From Evansella halocellulosilytica (GTDB lineage: Bacteria; Bacillota; Bacilli; Bacillales; Salisediminibacteriaceae): a stretch of 64,000 bases of DNA. Both the position numbers and the translations under genes were made by a program. The stretch covers positions 4,682,191 through 4,746,190 of the forward strand of contig NZ_NIST01000001.1 in assembly GCF_002335745.1 (NCBI RefSeq). The letters are read 5' to 3'. Below the pieces are notes generated by a model. It made no database searches. It was given only the letters and a program-made list of their open reading frames with translations, and was not told the DNA's origin. Of the stretch, positions 18,759 to 28,308 are shown in pieces (positions within the stretch are counted from its first letter, which is position 1; every line of letters starts with the position of its first letter).

Positions 18759-19961
18759 CTACGATGCTGCAGCGTCAGGGCGTTTAAACGTCTCTTTTAT
18801 ATTGCGGTCAAATAAAGATGTTGTAATAAATGGAATGATGAACAATACGACAAGTACATAAAACAGAATCGTCATCCCGAATAAATCTGCTAGTACACCA
18901 CCGATAAATGGTCCGAGCAGCCTTCCGCCAGTACCGACACTATTAACGATTCCTTGATAAAAACCTGCCTTCCCTTCTGGAGCAAGCTGGTGGGCGATCG
19001 TCGGAATAGCTGGCCATACGAACATTTCCCCAATCGTTAAAATAATCATTGCTGTAACAAATGCTGTAAAGATTTCAGCTTGGGATAAAACGAGGTAAGT
19101 AACCATAAAAATAGCGACGCCAACATAAATTTGTGCTTTTAATGAATGAACCCAGCGGACAATAAAAAACTTAATAAACGGCTGACAGAACACGATCATC
19201 GCTCCGTTTATCGTCCACAATATACTATAATGTGTTAATGGAATTCCTAAGTTTTGTGTATGGACACTAATCGTCGACTGCCATTGAACATAGGCTATCC
19301 AGCAAATTAAAAAGCCAATACATAAAACTAATAAAGCATGAAACCTCTTTTTATTTTCAACTTGCTGTGTTTGTTCAAAGACATTTGTCGTCGATCCAGA
19401 AATATCTTCTGCTGATTGTAAATTTCGAAAAAACAAGATTGCAAGAATAAAGAAAGATAAGTACATGATTCCGTTCCCAAAAAAGACAAAGTCAAAACGG
19501 TAGCTTGCTAATAAACCACCTAAAGCCGCTCCTGCAGCTACACCGACATTTTGTGCAACATACATGGCATTAAATGGCCGTCTTCCTCCTTCCGGCCAAA
19601 CGGCTCCAGCCATCGCATACATACACGGAATCATCATTCCAGCTCCAAAACCAAGACAGATGAGCAGCGTGACATAAGCGATCATCGAACTATGAAGCAA
19701 AGCTAAAACGAAAGCACTGCTCATCGTGATCGTCAAACCAATGATAATCGTTTTATATCCGCCAATCCGATCAAACAGTTTACCACCAATCAAATTTCCG
19801 ATTATTCCGGCTCCCGCATTAAACATAAGGACTGTGCCTGCCACAGTTAACGATTGACCGAGCTCTTGACTCATATATATCGTATTTAGCGGCCATAAAA
19901 AAGAGGCCCCTGTGACATTAATGGCCATGCCAATGACGAGAATCCATATAGCTCTAGGCAT
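18759..19961 (-). CDS. yttB: Major facilitator superfamily transporter (YttB)
   Basis: 400 residues with about 12 hydrophobic segments and the MFS loop GGKLFDRIGGYKTIIIG (residues about 59-75). It resembles the YttB multidrug-efflux-like group; the substrate is unknown. The start ATG follows AGGAGGATCTGCTC. Synteny with Bacillus leuS-yttB supports the name. No regulator is adjacent. Confidence 0.82.
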   Translation of the reverse strand: MPRAIWILVIGMAINVTGASFLWPLNTIYMSQELGQSLTVAGTVLMFNAGAGIIGNLIGGKLFDRIGGYKTIIIGLTITMSSAFVLALLHSSMIAYVTLLICLGFGAGMMIPCMYAMAGAVWPEGGRRPFNAMYVAQNVGVAAGAALGGLLASYRFDFVFFGNGIMYLSFFILAILFFRNLQSAEDISGSTTNVFEQTQQVENKKRFHALLVLCIGFLICWIAYVQWQSTISVHTQNLGIPLTHYSILWTINGAMIVFCQPFIKFFIVRWVHSLKAQIYVGVAIFMVTYLVLSQAEIFTAFVTAMIILTIGEMFVWPAIPTIAHQLAPEGKAGFYQGIVNSVGTGGRLLGPFIGGVLADLFGMTILFYVLVVLFIIPFITTSLFDRNIKETFKRPDAAAS

Positions 19962-20050
19962 GAGCAGATCCTCCTGTATAAATCTTATTTCGTCTCTCTA
20001 AGTAATTTTAGAGGAACGACGTCTTTTTCGCAATATATATTTACTGGAAT

Positions 20051-20224
20051 TTTCCATTCATTTTTACCACACCGGAAATGACAATGATCATTCTATTTCT
20101 CTTGCTATTCATAAAGTATAAAGCTGATTCTTTTCATTCATTTTTACCGCACCGGAAATGGCAATGATCATTCTATTTCTCTTATTATTCATAAAATATA
20201 AAGCTGATTCTTTTCATTCATTTT
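20051..20224. repeat. 80-bp tandem repeat, two copies plus a partial
   Basis: The unit starts TTCATTCATTTTTACC and ends with ATAAAGCTGATTCTTT; second copy offset by 80 bp, third copy only the first dozen bases. The two copies differ at only a few positions. It lies upstream of both yttB (minus) and ltaE (plus), in the divergent promoter region. No coding signal. Confidence 0.85.
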
Positions 20225-20265
20225 AAGCTCGCCCCCTTCATACCATAATAAAAAACCATTATCTC

Positions 20266-20281
20266 CCAGGTGCCAGGCACC
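20266..20281. repeat. GGTGCCAGGCACC palindrome
   Basis: A perfect 13-base palindrome preceded by CCCA, in the leader upstream of the threonine aldolase gene. Related copies lie near 5180, 15742, 22975, 45703 and 49730. Confidence 0.7.
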
Positions 20282-20363
20282 GAAAAAGATATCGCTTTTC
20301 ACCTTCCTTGTCAGGTGCTACACTTAAATATAAGGATTATTATGATGAAAGAGTGATGATTTA

Positions 20364-21386
20364 ATGATCGATCTAAGAAGCGATACAGTGACAAAACCGA
20401 CAGAAGAAATGAGGACATTAATGGCTGAAGCGGCTGTTGGTGACGACGTGTACGGGGAAGACCCAACAGTAAATGAATTAGAAGCTTATTCAGCTGAAAT
20501 GCTTGGAAAAGAAGCTGCTCTTTTTGTAACGAGCGGCACACAAGGAAACCAAGCAGCGATTCTTACTCATACGAAGTCAGGGCAAGAAATTATTATGGAC
20601 ACTGAAGCTCATGTGTTTTTATATGAAGGAGCAGCGACGTCTGCTTTTGCTGGTGTTCAATCACGACCACTCCCCCATGATCGCGGTCAAATGGATGTAG
20701 AACAAATCGAAATGGCTGTCCGCTCGGATGATGTCCACTTCCCTGAAACAGGACTCATTTGGCTGGAAAACTCACATAACCGCAGCGGCGGTTCAGTGCT
20801 GCCACTTTCCTATATGATGCAAGTGCAAGAAGTTGCCGAGAAGTATAACATTCCTGTTCATGTGGATGGTGCAAGATTATTTAATGCGGCAGTTGCAAAC
20901 AATGTATCTGTTAAAGAGCTAGCCGCATGTGCAGATTCAGTTCAGTTTTGCTTATCAAAAGGACTAGGCGCTCCAGTCGGATCGATTCTTGTCGGAGACC
21001 AGCCATTTATTGACGTAGCAAGAAAAAAACGTAAAATGCTTGGAGGAGGGCTGAGACAGGCAGGCGTGCTTGCTGCTCCAGGACTCCATGCATTAAAAAC
21101 GAGTGTTCACCGGTTAGCAGAAGATCATGAAAATGCAAAAATTCTTGCAAAAGGTCTTGAGGAACATACGAACCTTCAAGTCCTTCATGAAGTTGAGACA
21201 AATATTATCTTAGTTGATACGACATCAACGAATAAAAGTGCCGATCAATGGCTAAATGTATTAAAAGACCATCATATTTTAGCAGTTGCTTTTTCACCGA
21301 CGACAGTGCGATTCACGACACATCGTGACGTAACAAAAGACGATATTCAAACGGTCATTTCTACATTAAAGCAATTAGAACTTTGA
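20364..21386 (+). CDS. ltaE: Low-specificity L-threonine aldolase
   Basis: 340 residues, PLP fold type I. It has an N-terminal IDLRSDTVTKPTEEMR, active-site HVDGARLFNA (Asp binds PLP nitrogen) and the Schiff-base Lys in FCLSKGLGAPVGS (about residue 199). It cleaves threonine or allo-threonine to glycine and acetaldehyde. Its stop overlaps the first possible start of ytqA, so the two, with ytqB, probably form an operon. Confidence 0.95.
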   Translation: MIDLRSDTVTKPTEEMRTLMAEAAVGDDVYGEDPTVNELEAYSAEMLGKEAALFVTSGTQGNQAAILTHTKSGQEIIMDTEAHVFLYEGAATSAFAGVQSRPLPHDRGQMDVEQIEMAVRSDDVHFPETGLIWLENSHNRSGGSVLPLSYMMQVQEVAEKYNIPVHVDGARLFNAAVANNVSVKELAACADSVQFCLSKGLGAPVGSILVGDQPFIDVARKKRKMLGGGLRQAGVLAAPGLHALKTSVHRLAEDHENAKILAKGLEEHTNLQVLHEVETNIILVDTTSTNKSADQWLNVLKDHHILAVAFSPTTVRFTTHRDVTKDDIQTVISTLKQLEL

Positions 21387-21403
21387 AAGGATGTTCCCTC
21401 CTT

Positions 21404-22369
21404 ATGAACGAACAACAACCTCCTTATTATTTCGGGGAGAAACGATACCACACATGGAGCTCTCATTTAAAACATACGTTCGGAGAAAAAGTTTTTAAAG
21501 TCCCCTTAGACGGGGGCTTTGATTGTCCTAACCGTGATGGCAAAGTAGCAAGTGGAGGTTGTACTTTTTGCAGTGTACGAGGGTCTGGTGATTTTGCCGG
21601 CGATCGAAAAGATGATCTCATCACACAATTTACGACGATTAAAGACAAGCTTCACCGAAAATGGAAAAAAGGAAAATATATTGGATACTTCCAAGCTTAT
21701 ACGAATACGTATGCTCCCGTAGAAGAGCTGCGTGACATGTACGAGGTTATTTTACAGCAAGATGATGTTGTCGGTCTTGCAATCGCTACTCGTCCCGACT
21801 GTCTTCCGGATGAAGTTGTGGAATATTTGGCCGAGCTGAATGATCGGACGTACCTTTGGGTCGAGCTCGGTTTACAAACGGTCCACGAACGAACAGCAAA
21901 CTTAATAAACCGTGCACATGATTATCAATGCTACGTAGACGGTGTTAAAAAGCTGCGTAAACATAACATCCGCGTATGCTCACATATCATTAACGGATTA
22001 CCGTTAGAAAATCATGAGATGATGATGGAAACAGCGCGTGAAGTCGCGAAACTAGACGTGCAAGGCATTAAAGTCCATTTACTTCATTTATTAAAAAAGA
22101 CACCGATGGTCAAACAATATGAAAAAGGTCTCGTTGATTTTCTTAACTTAGAGGAATACGTCAATCTTGTTTGTGACCAACTAGAAGTACTCCCGCCATC
22201 AATGATCGTTCACCGCCTTACTGGTGATGGGCCTGCTGATCTAATGATTGGTCCGATGTGGAGCATGAACAAATGGGATGTTTTAAACTCGATAGATCGC
22301 GAACTACAGCGCCGCAACAGCTGGCAAGGTAAATATTACAATATGAAAAAGGAGGTTCCTTCACAATGA
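21404..22369 (+). CDS. ytqA: Radical SAM protein YtqA (YhcC family)
   Basis: About 321 residues from MNEQQPPYYFGEKRYHTWS. The 4Fe-4S-binding cysteines sit in FDCPNRDGKVASGGCTFC, an Elp3-like C-x9-C-x2-C spacing, followed by radical SAM barrel strands. In Bacillus, ytqA lies next to ytqB, which encodes a methyltransferase of tRNA wobble uridine modification; I recall YtqA being assigned to the same pathway, but this rests on memory. ATG 21404 gives the normal start; a TTG at 21383, closer to AAAGGA, is an alternative. It overlaps ytqB by 4 bases. Confidence 0.9.
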   Translation: MNEQQPPYYFGEKRYHTWSSHLKHTFGEKVFKVPLDGGFDCPNRDGKVASGGCTFCSVRGSGDFAGDRKDDLITQFTTIKDKLHRKWKKGKYIGYFQAYTNTYAPVEELRDMYEVILQQDDVVGLAIATRPDCLPDEVVEYLAELNDRTYLWVELGLQTVHERTANLINRAHDYQCYVDGVKKLRKHNIRVCSHIINGLPLENHEMMMETAREVAKLDVQGIKVHLLHLLKKTPMVKQYEKGLVDFLNLEEYVNLVCDQLEVLPPSMIVHRLTGDGPADLMIGPMWSMNKWDVLNSIDRELQRRNSWQGKYYNMKKEVPSQ

Positions 22370-22938
22370 AGCTGGATGGAATTCTCCCTTTTGCACGATT
22401 ATTATTAAAGAAAGCAGTCTCTAACGGCGGTGTTGCTATTGATGCGACAGCCGGGAACGGGCACGATACGTTATTTTTAGCAAACCTTGTTCAAGCTGAA
22501 GGAACCGTTTATAGTTTTGATATTCAAGCACAAGCAATCGATAAAACGAAACAACGTCTACTCACTCATAAAGCTGATCAGCAAGTTCACCTCATTCATG
22601 ATGGACATGAAACGGTGGAAAGCTATTTAAAGGAAGATGATTTCGGTAAAATAAACGGGGCGATTTTTAACTTAGGATACTTGCCTGGAAGCGATAAGAC
22701 CGTCACAACAACTCCTGATACGACAATTACAGCTGTGCATAAAATCCTGAGCCATTTGCTTCCAGAAGGGATTCTCGTCCTAGTCGTCTATCACGGACAC
22801 GAAGAAGGGAAAATTGAAAAAGACAAGCTTCTCCCCTATGTCCGAAGTTTGCCACAAGATGAATATCACGTATTAGAGTATCGATTTACAAACCAGAAAA
22901 ATTCCCCACCATTTATCATCGCAATCGAAAAAAGATAA
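22366..22938 (+). CDS. ytqB: SAM-dependent methyltransferase YtqB (MnmM-type tRNA methyltransferase)
   Basis: 190 residues with a class I methyltransferase motif DATAGNGHDTLFLA (about 25-38) and motif IV region FNLGYLPGSDK. The family (YtqB/MnmM) methylates 5-aminomethyl-2-thiouridine at tRNA position 34. The start ATG overlaps the ytqA stop and follows AAAGGAGGTTCC inside ytqA, indicating translational coupling. Confidence 0.9.
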   Translation: MKLDGILPFARLLLKKAVSNGGVAIDATAGNGHDTLFLANLVQAEGTVYSFDIQAQAIDKTKQRLLTHKADQQVHLIHDGHETVESYLKEDDFGKINGAIFNLGYLPGSDKTVTTTPDTTITAVHKILSHLLPEGILVLVVYHGHEEGKIEKDKLLPYVRSLPQDEYHVLEYRFTNQKNSPPFIIAIEKR

Positions 22939-22965
22939 AACCAAAAAACTTAAACCTAAAACCAA

Positions 22966-22996
22966 AAATACCCAGGTGCCAGGCACCTGGGTATTT
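22966..22996. terminator. Bidirectional terminator made of a perfect palindrome
   Basis: AATACCCAGGTGCC directly adjoining its reverse complement, centred on GGTGCCAGGCACC, lies between the convergent ytqB and ytpB genes. A/T-rich flanks allow termination on both strands. Confidence 0.75.
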
Positions 22997-23025
22997 CTGG
23001 ATTTTCAAACTTTCGCCAATGGTAT

Positions 23026-24090
23026 TTATGTGCCGCTCTTTTTACGGTACATCCATCCGTTCACATAGAAAAACAGTGTTTGAGCTCCGCCTTTTCTAAT
23101 GAGGCGTTTGCCTTTTCTTTTCAGGTCTGGATCGTTTTTCACTTTTTCATCGGCTAAATAGATCGCTAGCAATCCGTTATTTATGAGTTTATGAAACTTA
23201 TGATCCGGTAACTCGCTGAGCGATTCATCAGCTTTTTTGAAGAAATACTCCATACGTTCGATCATCTGTTCATCATTTTGATAATAAAAACAAAAGTTTA
23301 AGTCCCCGCCTTGGAGATCCTCTTCTTGGTCAATAAAATAATCCATTAAAATATGTAGCCCTTGTACAAACGGAAAATATCCTCGCTTTATCTGTTCAGC
23401 TTCCTGAGTCGTCAAGCTTTCTCTTGCAGCGGAATAGGCAGTTAAACAGAAAATCCCTAACGTTGAACCTGCAGATGCAGAAAATTCATACCAGCTCATC
23501 GGAGGAAACTGATCTTGATAAACTTCATACCACTTTTTTAGTCGCGGGACTCGTTCATGTTCAATGACATGTTTATGAACTTGTAAGTCACGATAAATCG
23601 ATGCTAAAAAAATGTTTTCTTCAAATACGGATGAATAAGACGGAAAGCTAGCAAGACTGTCTTGACAAGTTTTCACTAATGAATTCAAATACCCGCCATC
23701 ATCCTTATGCTCTCGAAAACGATAATAGTCTTTCACCGATTCCCCTGGAGTTAAGGCGTCTGGCATTGATTCATGAAGAGCATGAAAATCATTCGGATCT
23801 AATGACGTACTTCGATCACATAAGTTATCTAAATAATCACTGATCGTTTGATATGCAACAATAAACCGAATGACATCATTTTTCCGTTCACCTGAAAGAA
23901 GTGCATACACCGCACCACCTTCACAATGAAACGTTTTTGCCTCAATACTCGCCAGCGCTTGTGTACGCAGCTCTTCATTTGGAATTTGCAATGCTTTTTC
24001 TTTCCAGTCATCCAAATAGTCATGCACAACAGGAATGACTTCTTTATAAATTCGATACATGATTGTCCAAGACTTCGTCGGAATACTCAC
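23026..24090 (-). CDS. ytpB: Tetraprenyl-beta-curcumene synthase-type protein YtpB (DUF2600)
   Basis: 354 residues. Length and sequence (DYLDNLCDRSTSLDPNDFHALHESM, LHILMDYFIDQEEDLQGGDLNFCFYY) match the DUF2600/YtpB large-terpene synthases that cyclise tetraprenyl diphosphate to tetraprenyl-beta-curcumene. The acidic motifs DYLDNLCD and DYFIDQEED are candidate metal-diphosphate sites. The start is a GTG after GGAGGTTTATT. As in B. subtilis it lies next to ytpA. Confidence 0.9.
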   Translation of the reverse strand: MSIPTKSWTIMYRIYKEVIPVVHDYLDDWKEKALQIPNEELRTQALASIEAKTFHCEGGAVYALLSGERKNDVIRFIVAYQTISDYLDNLCDRSTSLDPNDFHALHESMPDALTPGESVKDYYRFREHKDDGGYLNSLVKTCQDSLASFPSYSSVFEENIFLASIYRDLQVHKHVIEHERVPRLKKWYEVYQDQFPPMSWYEFSASAGSTLGIFCLTAYSAARESLTTQEAEQIKRGYFPFVQGLHILMDYFIDQEEDLQGGDLNFCFYYQNDEQMIERMEYFFKKADESLSELPDHKFHKLINNGLLAIYLADEKVKNDPDLKRKGKRLIRKGGAQTLFFYVNGWMYRKKSGT

Positions 24091-24144
24091 AATAAACCTC
24101 CGTTACAAGCTTCGGTGTAAAATATAAAATAAGTTGCTCACACT

Positions 24145-24933
24145 TTACCACGTTTCATGAAGAGTGACAAAGCCGATTAAATGAGCAAGCACTTTTTCTT
24201 TACCAGGATCATTTAAAACTTCATGATAAAAAGAATCCCACTCTTTATAATATTTATCCGTTAAAGTGAGCGTATCAAACCAGCGCTTCACCTCATTTTT
24301 ATTGACGATCCGGTCATCTCCGCCTTGTGTCACGAGCAGAGGAATGGCCGGAAATTGACCATGTTTATCTTGAGCCGTCCGAATCGCATTTGCAAGTTCA
24401 CGATACCACCTCACACTTACGCGTTTAATGAGGAGGTCGTCCGTAAAATCACGTTGCCTCATCCATTCATCGCGAGTACCCGAACCAGGTTCCAATCCGG
24501 AAGGAAACCTAATTTTCGGAGCAACGTAGTTGAGCAAATAACTAGCTGTTTTTTTAGAAAATGTAGGGTTATTTACTAAACCAAGACAAGGAGAAGAAAG
24601 CACTGCTACATTCGGGAGCTCATTTTTGGATAAATTCATCAACGTATGTATCGAAATGAGTCCACCCATACTGTGACCGAGAAGAGTGACAGGAAGTTTA
24701 TATTTCCTCGCTTCACGTAACCAGCCTTTTACGACCGTTACGTAGTCACTGAAACGGTTAACATGGCCACGCGGACCATCTGTTGTCCCTTGTCCTGGCA
24801 AATCTCCCATTATGACATTGTAGCCAAGCTCAGTCAGCTGTTCAATGACCCAATGATAACGAACATGGTACTCGCCTGCACCATGAACGATGACAAAAAC
24901 ACCTTTAGCTTCTGTTACTTCCCACTTCCACAC
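24145..24933 (-). CDS. ytpA: Alpha/beta hydrolase, lysophospholipase-like (YtpA)
   Basis: About 262 residues starting at GTG 24933 (VWKWEVTEAKGVFVIVHGAGEY); GAGAGGA lies 9 bases upstream and this matches family starts better than ATG 24999. It has an oxyanion HGAGEYHVRY motif and the nucleophile elbow GHSMGG; Asp (GGDDRIV) and His (SFYHEVLND) complete a triad. In B. subtilis YtpA makes the lysophospholipid antibiotic bacilysocin. It is 54 bp upstream of ytpB on the same strand. Confidence 0.9.
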   Translation of the reverse strand: MWKWEVTEAKGVFVIVHGAGEYHVRYHWVIEQLTELGYNVIMGDLPGQGTTDGPRGHVNRFSDYVTVVKGWLREARKYKLPVTLLGHSMGGLISIHTLMNLSKNELPNVAVLSSPCLGLVNNPTFSKKTASYLLNYVAPKIRFPSGLEPGSGTRDEWMRQRDFTDDLLIKRVSVRWYRELANAIRTAQDKHGQFPAIPLLVTQGGDDRIVNKNEVKRWFDTLTLTDKYYKEWDSFYHEVLNDPGKEKVLAHLIGFVTLHETW

Positions 24934-25092
24934 GAAGCACCATCCTCTCAATGAACATCGTTTACTACCATCATTCCCCATTGACAACGATTTCGTCAAG
25001 TAAAAACATCATATTCTTTCCCACTGACAAATTTGTTACACTTTATAATAGGTAATGTTTTCATGAATAACGAATTGCAGGAGGGAAATGAT

Positions 25093-25623
25093 TTGATTTA
25101 TCCTTATAAAGATATTTGGCCACAAATTGATCAAACCGTATTTATTGCAGATGGTGTTGTTGTGACGGGCGATGTAAAAATAGGCGAGAAATCGAGTTTA
25201 TGGTTTAATACAGTCATTCGTGGTGATGTTGCGCCGACAATTATCGGTAAAAATGTTAATGTGCAAGACAATAGTGTTTTACATCAAAGCCCGAACAATC
25301 CATTAATTATTGAAGATGGGGTAACTGTCGGTCATCAATGTACGTTACATAGCTGTATCATTCGAAAAAATGCGTTAATCGGTATGGGATCAACCGTTTT
25401 AGACGGTGCAGAAATCGGGGAGGGTGCTTTTATCGGTGCTGGCAGCCTTGTCCCTCAAGGAAAAAAAATACCGTCAAACTCACTTGCATTCGGCAGACCC
25501 GCCAAAGTTGTCCGAAACCTAACGGACGAAGATAAAAAAGATATGGAACGAATCCAACGTGAATATGTTGAAAAAGGCCAGCACTATAAAGAAGTGATTG
25601 CTAAAATAAATATCCGCTCGTAA
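25093..25623 (+). CDS. ytoA: Gamma-carbonic anhydrase-like hexapeptide-repeat protein (YtoA)
   Basis: About 176 residues of left-handed beta-helix hexapeptide repeats (VVVTGDVKIGEKSSLWFNTVIRGD, NVQDNSVLHQ, VGHQCTLHSCIIRKNALIGMGS), a trimeric fold. His residues in VLHQSP, GHQC and LHSC are placed like the zinc ligands of Cam-type gamma carbonic anhydrases. Activity is not proven for this branch. TTG 25093 follows GCAGGAGGGAAATGA; the frame open from 25033 includes promoter-like DNA (TATAAT near 25044). Confidence 0.88.
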   Translation: MIYPYKDIWPQIDQTVFIADGVVVTGDVKIGEKSSLWFNTVIRGDVAPTIIGKNVNVQDNSVLHQSPNNPLIIEDGVTVGHQCTLHSCIIRKNALIGMGSTVLDGAEIGEGAFIGAGSLVPQGKKIPSNSLAFGRPAKVVRNLTDEDKKDMERIQREYVEKGQHYKEVIAKINIRS

Positions 25624-25642
25624 AACGGGCGGTTTTATTTCG
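25603..25642 (+). terminator. ytoA terminator
   Basis: CCGCTCG-TAAAA-CGGGCGG followed by TTTTATTT overlaps the ytoA stop codon. It opens a 70-bp sequence repeated after ytlD at 32760. Confidence 0.75.
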
Positions 25643-25695
25643 CCCTATAAGGGCACTTTACCACCAGAGCCCCTTAAGAAACCTTATTTAATTTG
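25623..25695. repeat. About 70-bp repeat, copy 1
   Basis: From AAACGGGCGGTTTTA through CTATAAGGGCACTTTACC, ACCAGAGCCCC and ACCTTATT. Copy 2 at 32760-32831 differs at few positions. Both copies lie directly downstream of plus-strand operons ending in the same CGGGCGG terminator. Confidence 0.8.
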
Positions 25696-25759
25696 TAACT
25701 GTACTTAAAGTCTTCGTGTTAGTTGGATATGGAAGCTGAAAGTAAACTAAATTTATGCC

Positions 25760-25845
25760 TCAGTTCTCATCGAACTGGGTTATTTTTTTGTAAACAAAAA
25801 AGAGGGTGTCCTCAAAATACTTTAGAGGCTCCCTCTTTTTAAATC
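25760..25845. terminator. Two terminators, plus strand then metK minus strand
   Basis: CAGTTCTCATCGAACTG followed by GGTTATTTTTTT (25760-25795) serves plus-strand transcripts. AGAGGG..CCTC...GAGG..CCCTCT (about 25802-25842), read on the minus strand, ends metK. Confidence 0.75.
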
Positions 25846-25848
25846 GTT

Positions 25849-27060
25849 TTATTTCGCAACACCGTTTGCTGCTTGCTCTTTAATGATATCTGCTTTATCC
25901 GTGCGCTCCCAAGGCAAGTCAATATCTGTACGGCCAAAATGTCCGTAAGCTGCTGTCTGCTTGTAAATTGGGCGGCGAAGATCGAGCATTTTAATAATGC
26001 CTGCTGGACGTAAGTCAAAATTGTTACGAACAACTTCAGCTAATACATCTTCAGATACTTTACCTGTTCCGAATGTATCAATCGCAATTGAGACAGGTTG
26101 AGCTACCCCGATTGCATATGCCAGCTGTACTTCACAGCGATCTGCTAAACCAGATGCAACAATGTTTTTCGCTACGTATCTGGCAGCATATGCTGCTGAT
26201 CGATCAACTTTTGTCGCATCTTTCCCTGAGAACGCTCCACCACCGTGACGTGCGTATCCTCCGTAAGTGTCGACAATGATTTTTCTGCCAGTTAATCCTG
26301 CATCACCTTGAGGTCCGCCAATAACAAATCGACCTGTTGGATTAATGAAGTATTTCGTTTCATTATCTAGTAAATCCGCTGGAACAACCGGCTTAATAAC
26401 ATGTTCATGAAGATCTTCTTTAATCTGTTCAAGTTGAACTTCAGGATGATGCTGTGTTGAAATGACAATTGTATCGACTCTTATCGGCTGATCATTTTCA
26501 TCATATTCGACGGTTACTTGTGTCTTACCGTCTGGACGTAAATAATCAATCGTTTCGTTTTTTCGTACTTCACTTAAGCGTCGAGACAGCCTGTGAGACA
26601 ATGAAATTGGCAATGGCATGAGCTCTTCTGTTTGATTATCTGCATAACCAAACATTAAGCCTTGGTCTCCTGCACCAATCGCATCTAGTTCTGCCTCTGT
26701 CATTTGACCTTCTCGCGCTTCAAGAGCTTGGTCTACCCCTTGTGCAATATCTGCTGACTGCTCATCAATTGATGTGAGCACAGCACACGTTTCATAGTCA
26801 AATCCATATTTAGCACGAGTATAGCCAATTCCTTTCACTGTTTCACGAACAATTTTTGGAATATCGACATACGTAGACGTTGAAATCTCTCCAGCAACAA
26901 GGACAAGTCCCGTATTAACCGATGTTTCACACGCCACACGAGCATTCGGATCATTCTTCATAATTTCATCTAAAATTGCATCTGATATTTGGTCACAAAT
27001 TTTATCCGGGTGACCTTCCGTGACTGATTCAGAAGTAAACAAACGACGTTTCTCTGCCAC
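25849..27060 (-). CDS. metK: S-adenosylmethionine synthetase
   Basis: 403 residues. It has ATP-binding [16 protein letters not shown] near the N-terminus, [12 protein letters not shown] (about 130-141) and the phosphate loop [16 protein letters not shown]. It makes SAM from methionine and ATP. The start is GTG 27060 after AAGGAGGTACGTACT. A SAM-I riboswitch upstream gives feedback control. Confidence 0.98.
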   Translation of the reverse strand: MAEKRRLFTSESVTEGHPDKICDQISDAILDEIMKNDPNARVACETSVNTGLVLVAGEISTSTYVDIPKIVRETVKGIGYTRAKYGFDYETCAVLTSIDEQSADIAQGVDQALEAREGQMTEAELDAIGAGDQGLMFGYADNQTEELMPLPISLSHRLSRRLSEVRKNETIDYLRPDGKTQVTVEYDENDQPIRVDTIVISTQHHPEVQLEQIKEDLHEHVIKPVVPADLLDNETKYFINPTGRFVIGGPQGDAGLTGRKIIVDTYGGYARHGGGAFSGKDATKVDRSAAYAARYVAKNIVASGLADRCEVQLAYAIGVAQPVSIAIDTFGTGKVSEDVLAEVVRNNFDLRPAGIIKMLDLRRPIYKQTAAYGHFGRTDIDLPWERTDKADIIKEQAANGVAK

Positions 27061-27265
27061 AGTACGTACCTCCTTCGAAATCTCTATCCTATAGGATATG
27101 TTTATTGAATTGACGGTACTCGTTCTCCCGGCAGAATGGTTTGAAGCAACGGTTTTTACGTTACTTTAATGTAGGAATAAAAAACGTTAATGTTATTCCT
27201 AATAATCCAAGAGTTTTGTCAAAAAGAATGAAGTAAACTTCCTGAGCCATCTCTATCAGTTAAAG

Positions 27266-27441
27266 TAAAAAAACCTTTTCCCTAGCGAGGAAAAGGTTAC
27301 GTCCCATTCGCCTTTCACCTCTTATCGGTCAAGACATACTCGTAGATATGTCTTGCAGGTTAGCACCGTTCATCATTTTCCGTCTGATGATGGTTGCTGG
27401 GCTTCGTCGGGCCTGTCCCTCCGCCTACTCGGGATAAGAGT
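27266..27441 (-). promoter_or_regulatory. SAM-I riboswitch (S box) of metK
   Basis: On the minus strand: CTCTTATCCCGAGTAGGCGG, AGGGACAGGCCCGACGAAGC, CAGCAACC, GGTGCTAACCTGC, then the closing P1 strand GATAAGAGG. It is followed by a terminator stem, AACCTTTTCC...GGAAAAGGTT, with a T-run (27266-27300). Confidence 0.96.
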
Positions 27442-27568
27442 ATCCGTTCGGAAAAAGAATAACTGATTTTCGCCGCCATGTCAATAAATTGACCTATAAA
27501 TAGGCGATAAATAGGCTTGGAAAATCAAAGAAATAATCCGATGCTCGTTTATTTAAAATGTACAATCT

Positions 27569-27946
27569 TTAAGGCAAGTTACAGCTTCCCCCGCCACATT
27601 GTCCGTTCCCAATTTTATAACGGCGTGCAGCTATCCAATGATACACTTTGTCCCCAATTTTTTTGGCCAATGGTAAATATAAAATCCAAACGAAAGCCCA
27701 TGCTGCGGGTAATAACCATAACATTCTCCGGACAGCAGAAAAGCCAATATATACATGCCCTTGATTCGTCACTAAGTGCATCGCTTCATTTAACTTATAC
27801 CTGTCCACTTCCGCAGGCAGCTCTACATGTTCTTTAGAAAAGCCGTCGATCCACTCTATTTTAGCTAACCAGTCTAATTTCATCATTTTTTTACGCGTTT
27901 TTCTACATAACGGACATGTACCATCATAATAAATTTGGTGCTTCAC
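27569..27946 (-). CDS. DCC-family thiol-disulfide oxidoreductase-like protein (DUF393)
   Basis: About 125 residues with the family motif YYDGTCPLCRKTRKKMMKLDW (DxxCPxC) near the N-terminus, and a hydrophobic segment MLWLLPAAWAFVWILYLPLA. The C-terminal CGGGSC is unusual and could bind metal or form a disulfide. Substrate unknown. The start is probably GTG 27946 after GAAAGTGGTGAT; ATG 27964 is also possible. Monocistronic. Confidence 0.8.
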   Translation of the reverse strand: MKHQIYYDGTCPLCRKTRKKMMKLDWLAKIEWIDGFSKEHVELPAEVDRYKLNEAMHLVTNQGHVYIGFSAVRRMLWLLPAAWAFVWILYLPLAKKIGDKVYHWIAARRYKIGNGQCGGGSCNLP

Positions 27947-28047
27947 AATGATCACCACTTTCATTGAGCGACTATATAAATATGATACAACATATTCCTA
28001 AATTAAGAAAATAAAGCTCTCATAAAAAATGATGCACATTTCACCCC

Positions 28048-28075
28048 AAATAGTATAGACTATTTAAAAATATGT
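28048..28075 (+). promoter_or_regulatory. Possible pckA promoter
   Basis: TAGACT, about 16 bases, then TATACT upstream of the repeat module that occupies the pckA leader. Weak -35; tentative. Confidence 0.4.
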
Positions 28076-28118
28076 GTTATACTATTTAACAGATTATAAG
28101 AACAAGTTTCCCATAATA

Positions 28119-28266
28119 GTGCGTGTTCAAAAAGGAGGACAAAAAGAGGCGAATAGATCAAGCCGACGAAGTTTTGAGTAGCGGAGCGTATCATGTTAAT
28201 ACGTGAGTAACGGAGAAACGAGTCAACGAGAGGTACGAAAGCTTTTTTCCCAGACTTTGAACATCC
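28119..28266 (+). repeat. GTTCA...GGAGGAC repeat module in the pckA leader
   Basis: It starts GTGCGTGTTCAAAAAGGAGG, contains GACGAAGTTTTGAGTAGCGG, AATACGTGAGTAACGGAG and AAACGAGTCAACGAGAGG, and ends GACTTTGAACATCC. It is a 148-bp shorter relative of 3724-4122. It lies between a possible promoter and the pckA start codon, so it would be in the 5' UTR. Confidence 0.75.
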
Positions 28267-28308
28267 ACTTATAGATCTGATTAGCCATAATGAAAGGATG
28301 AGAAAATC

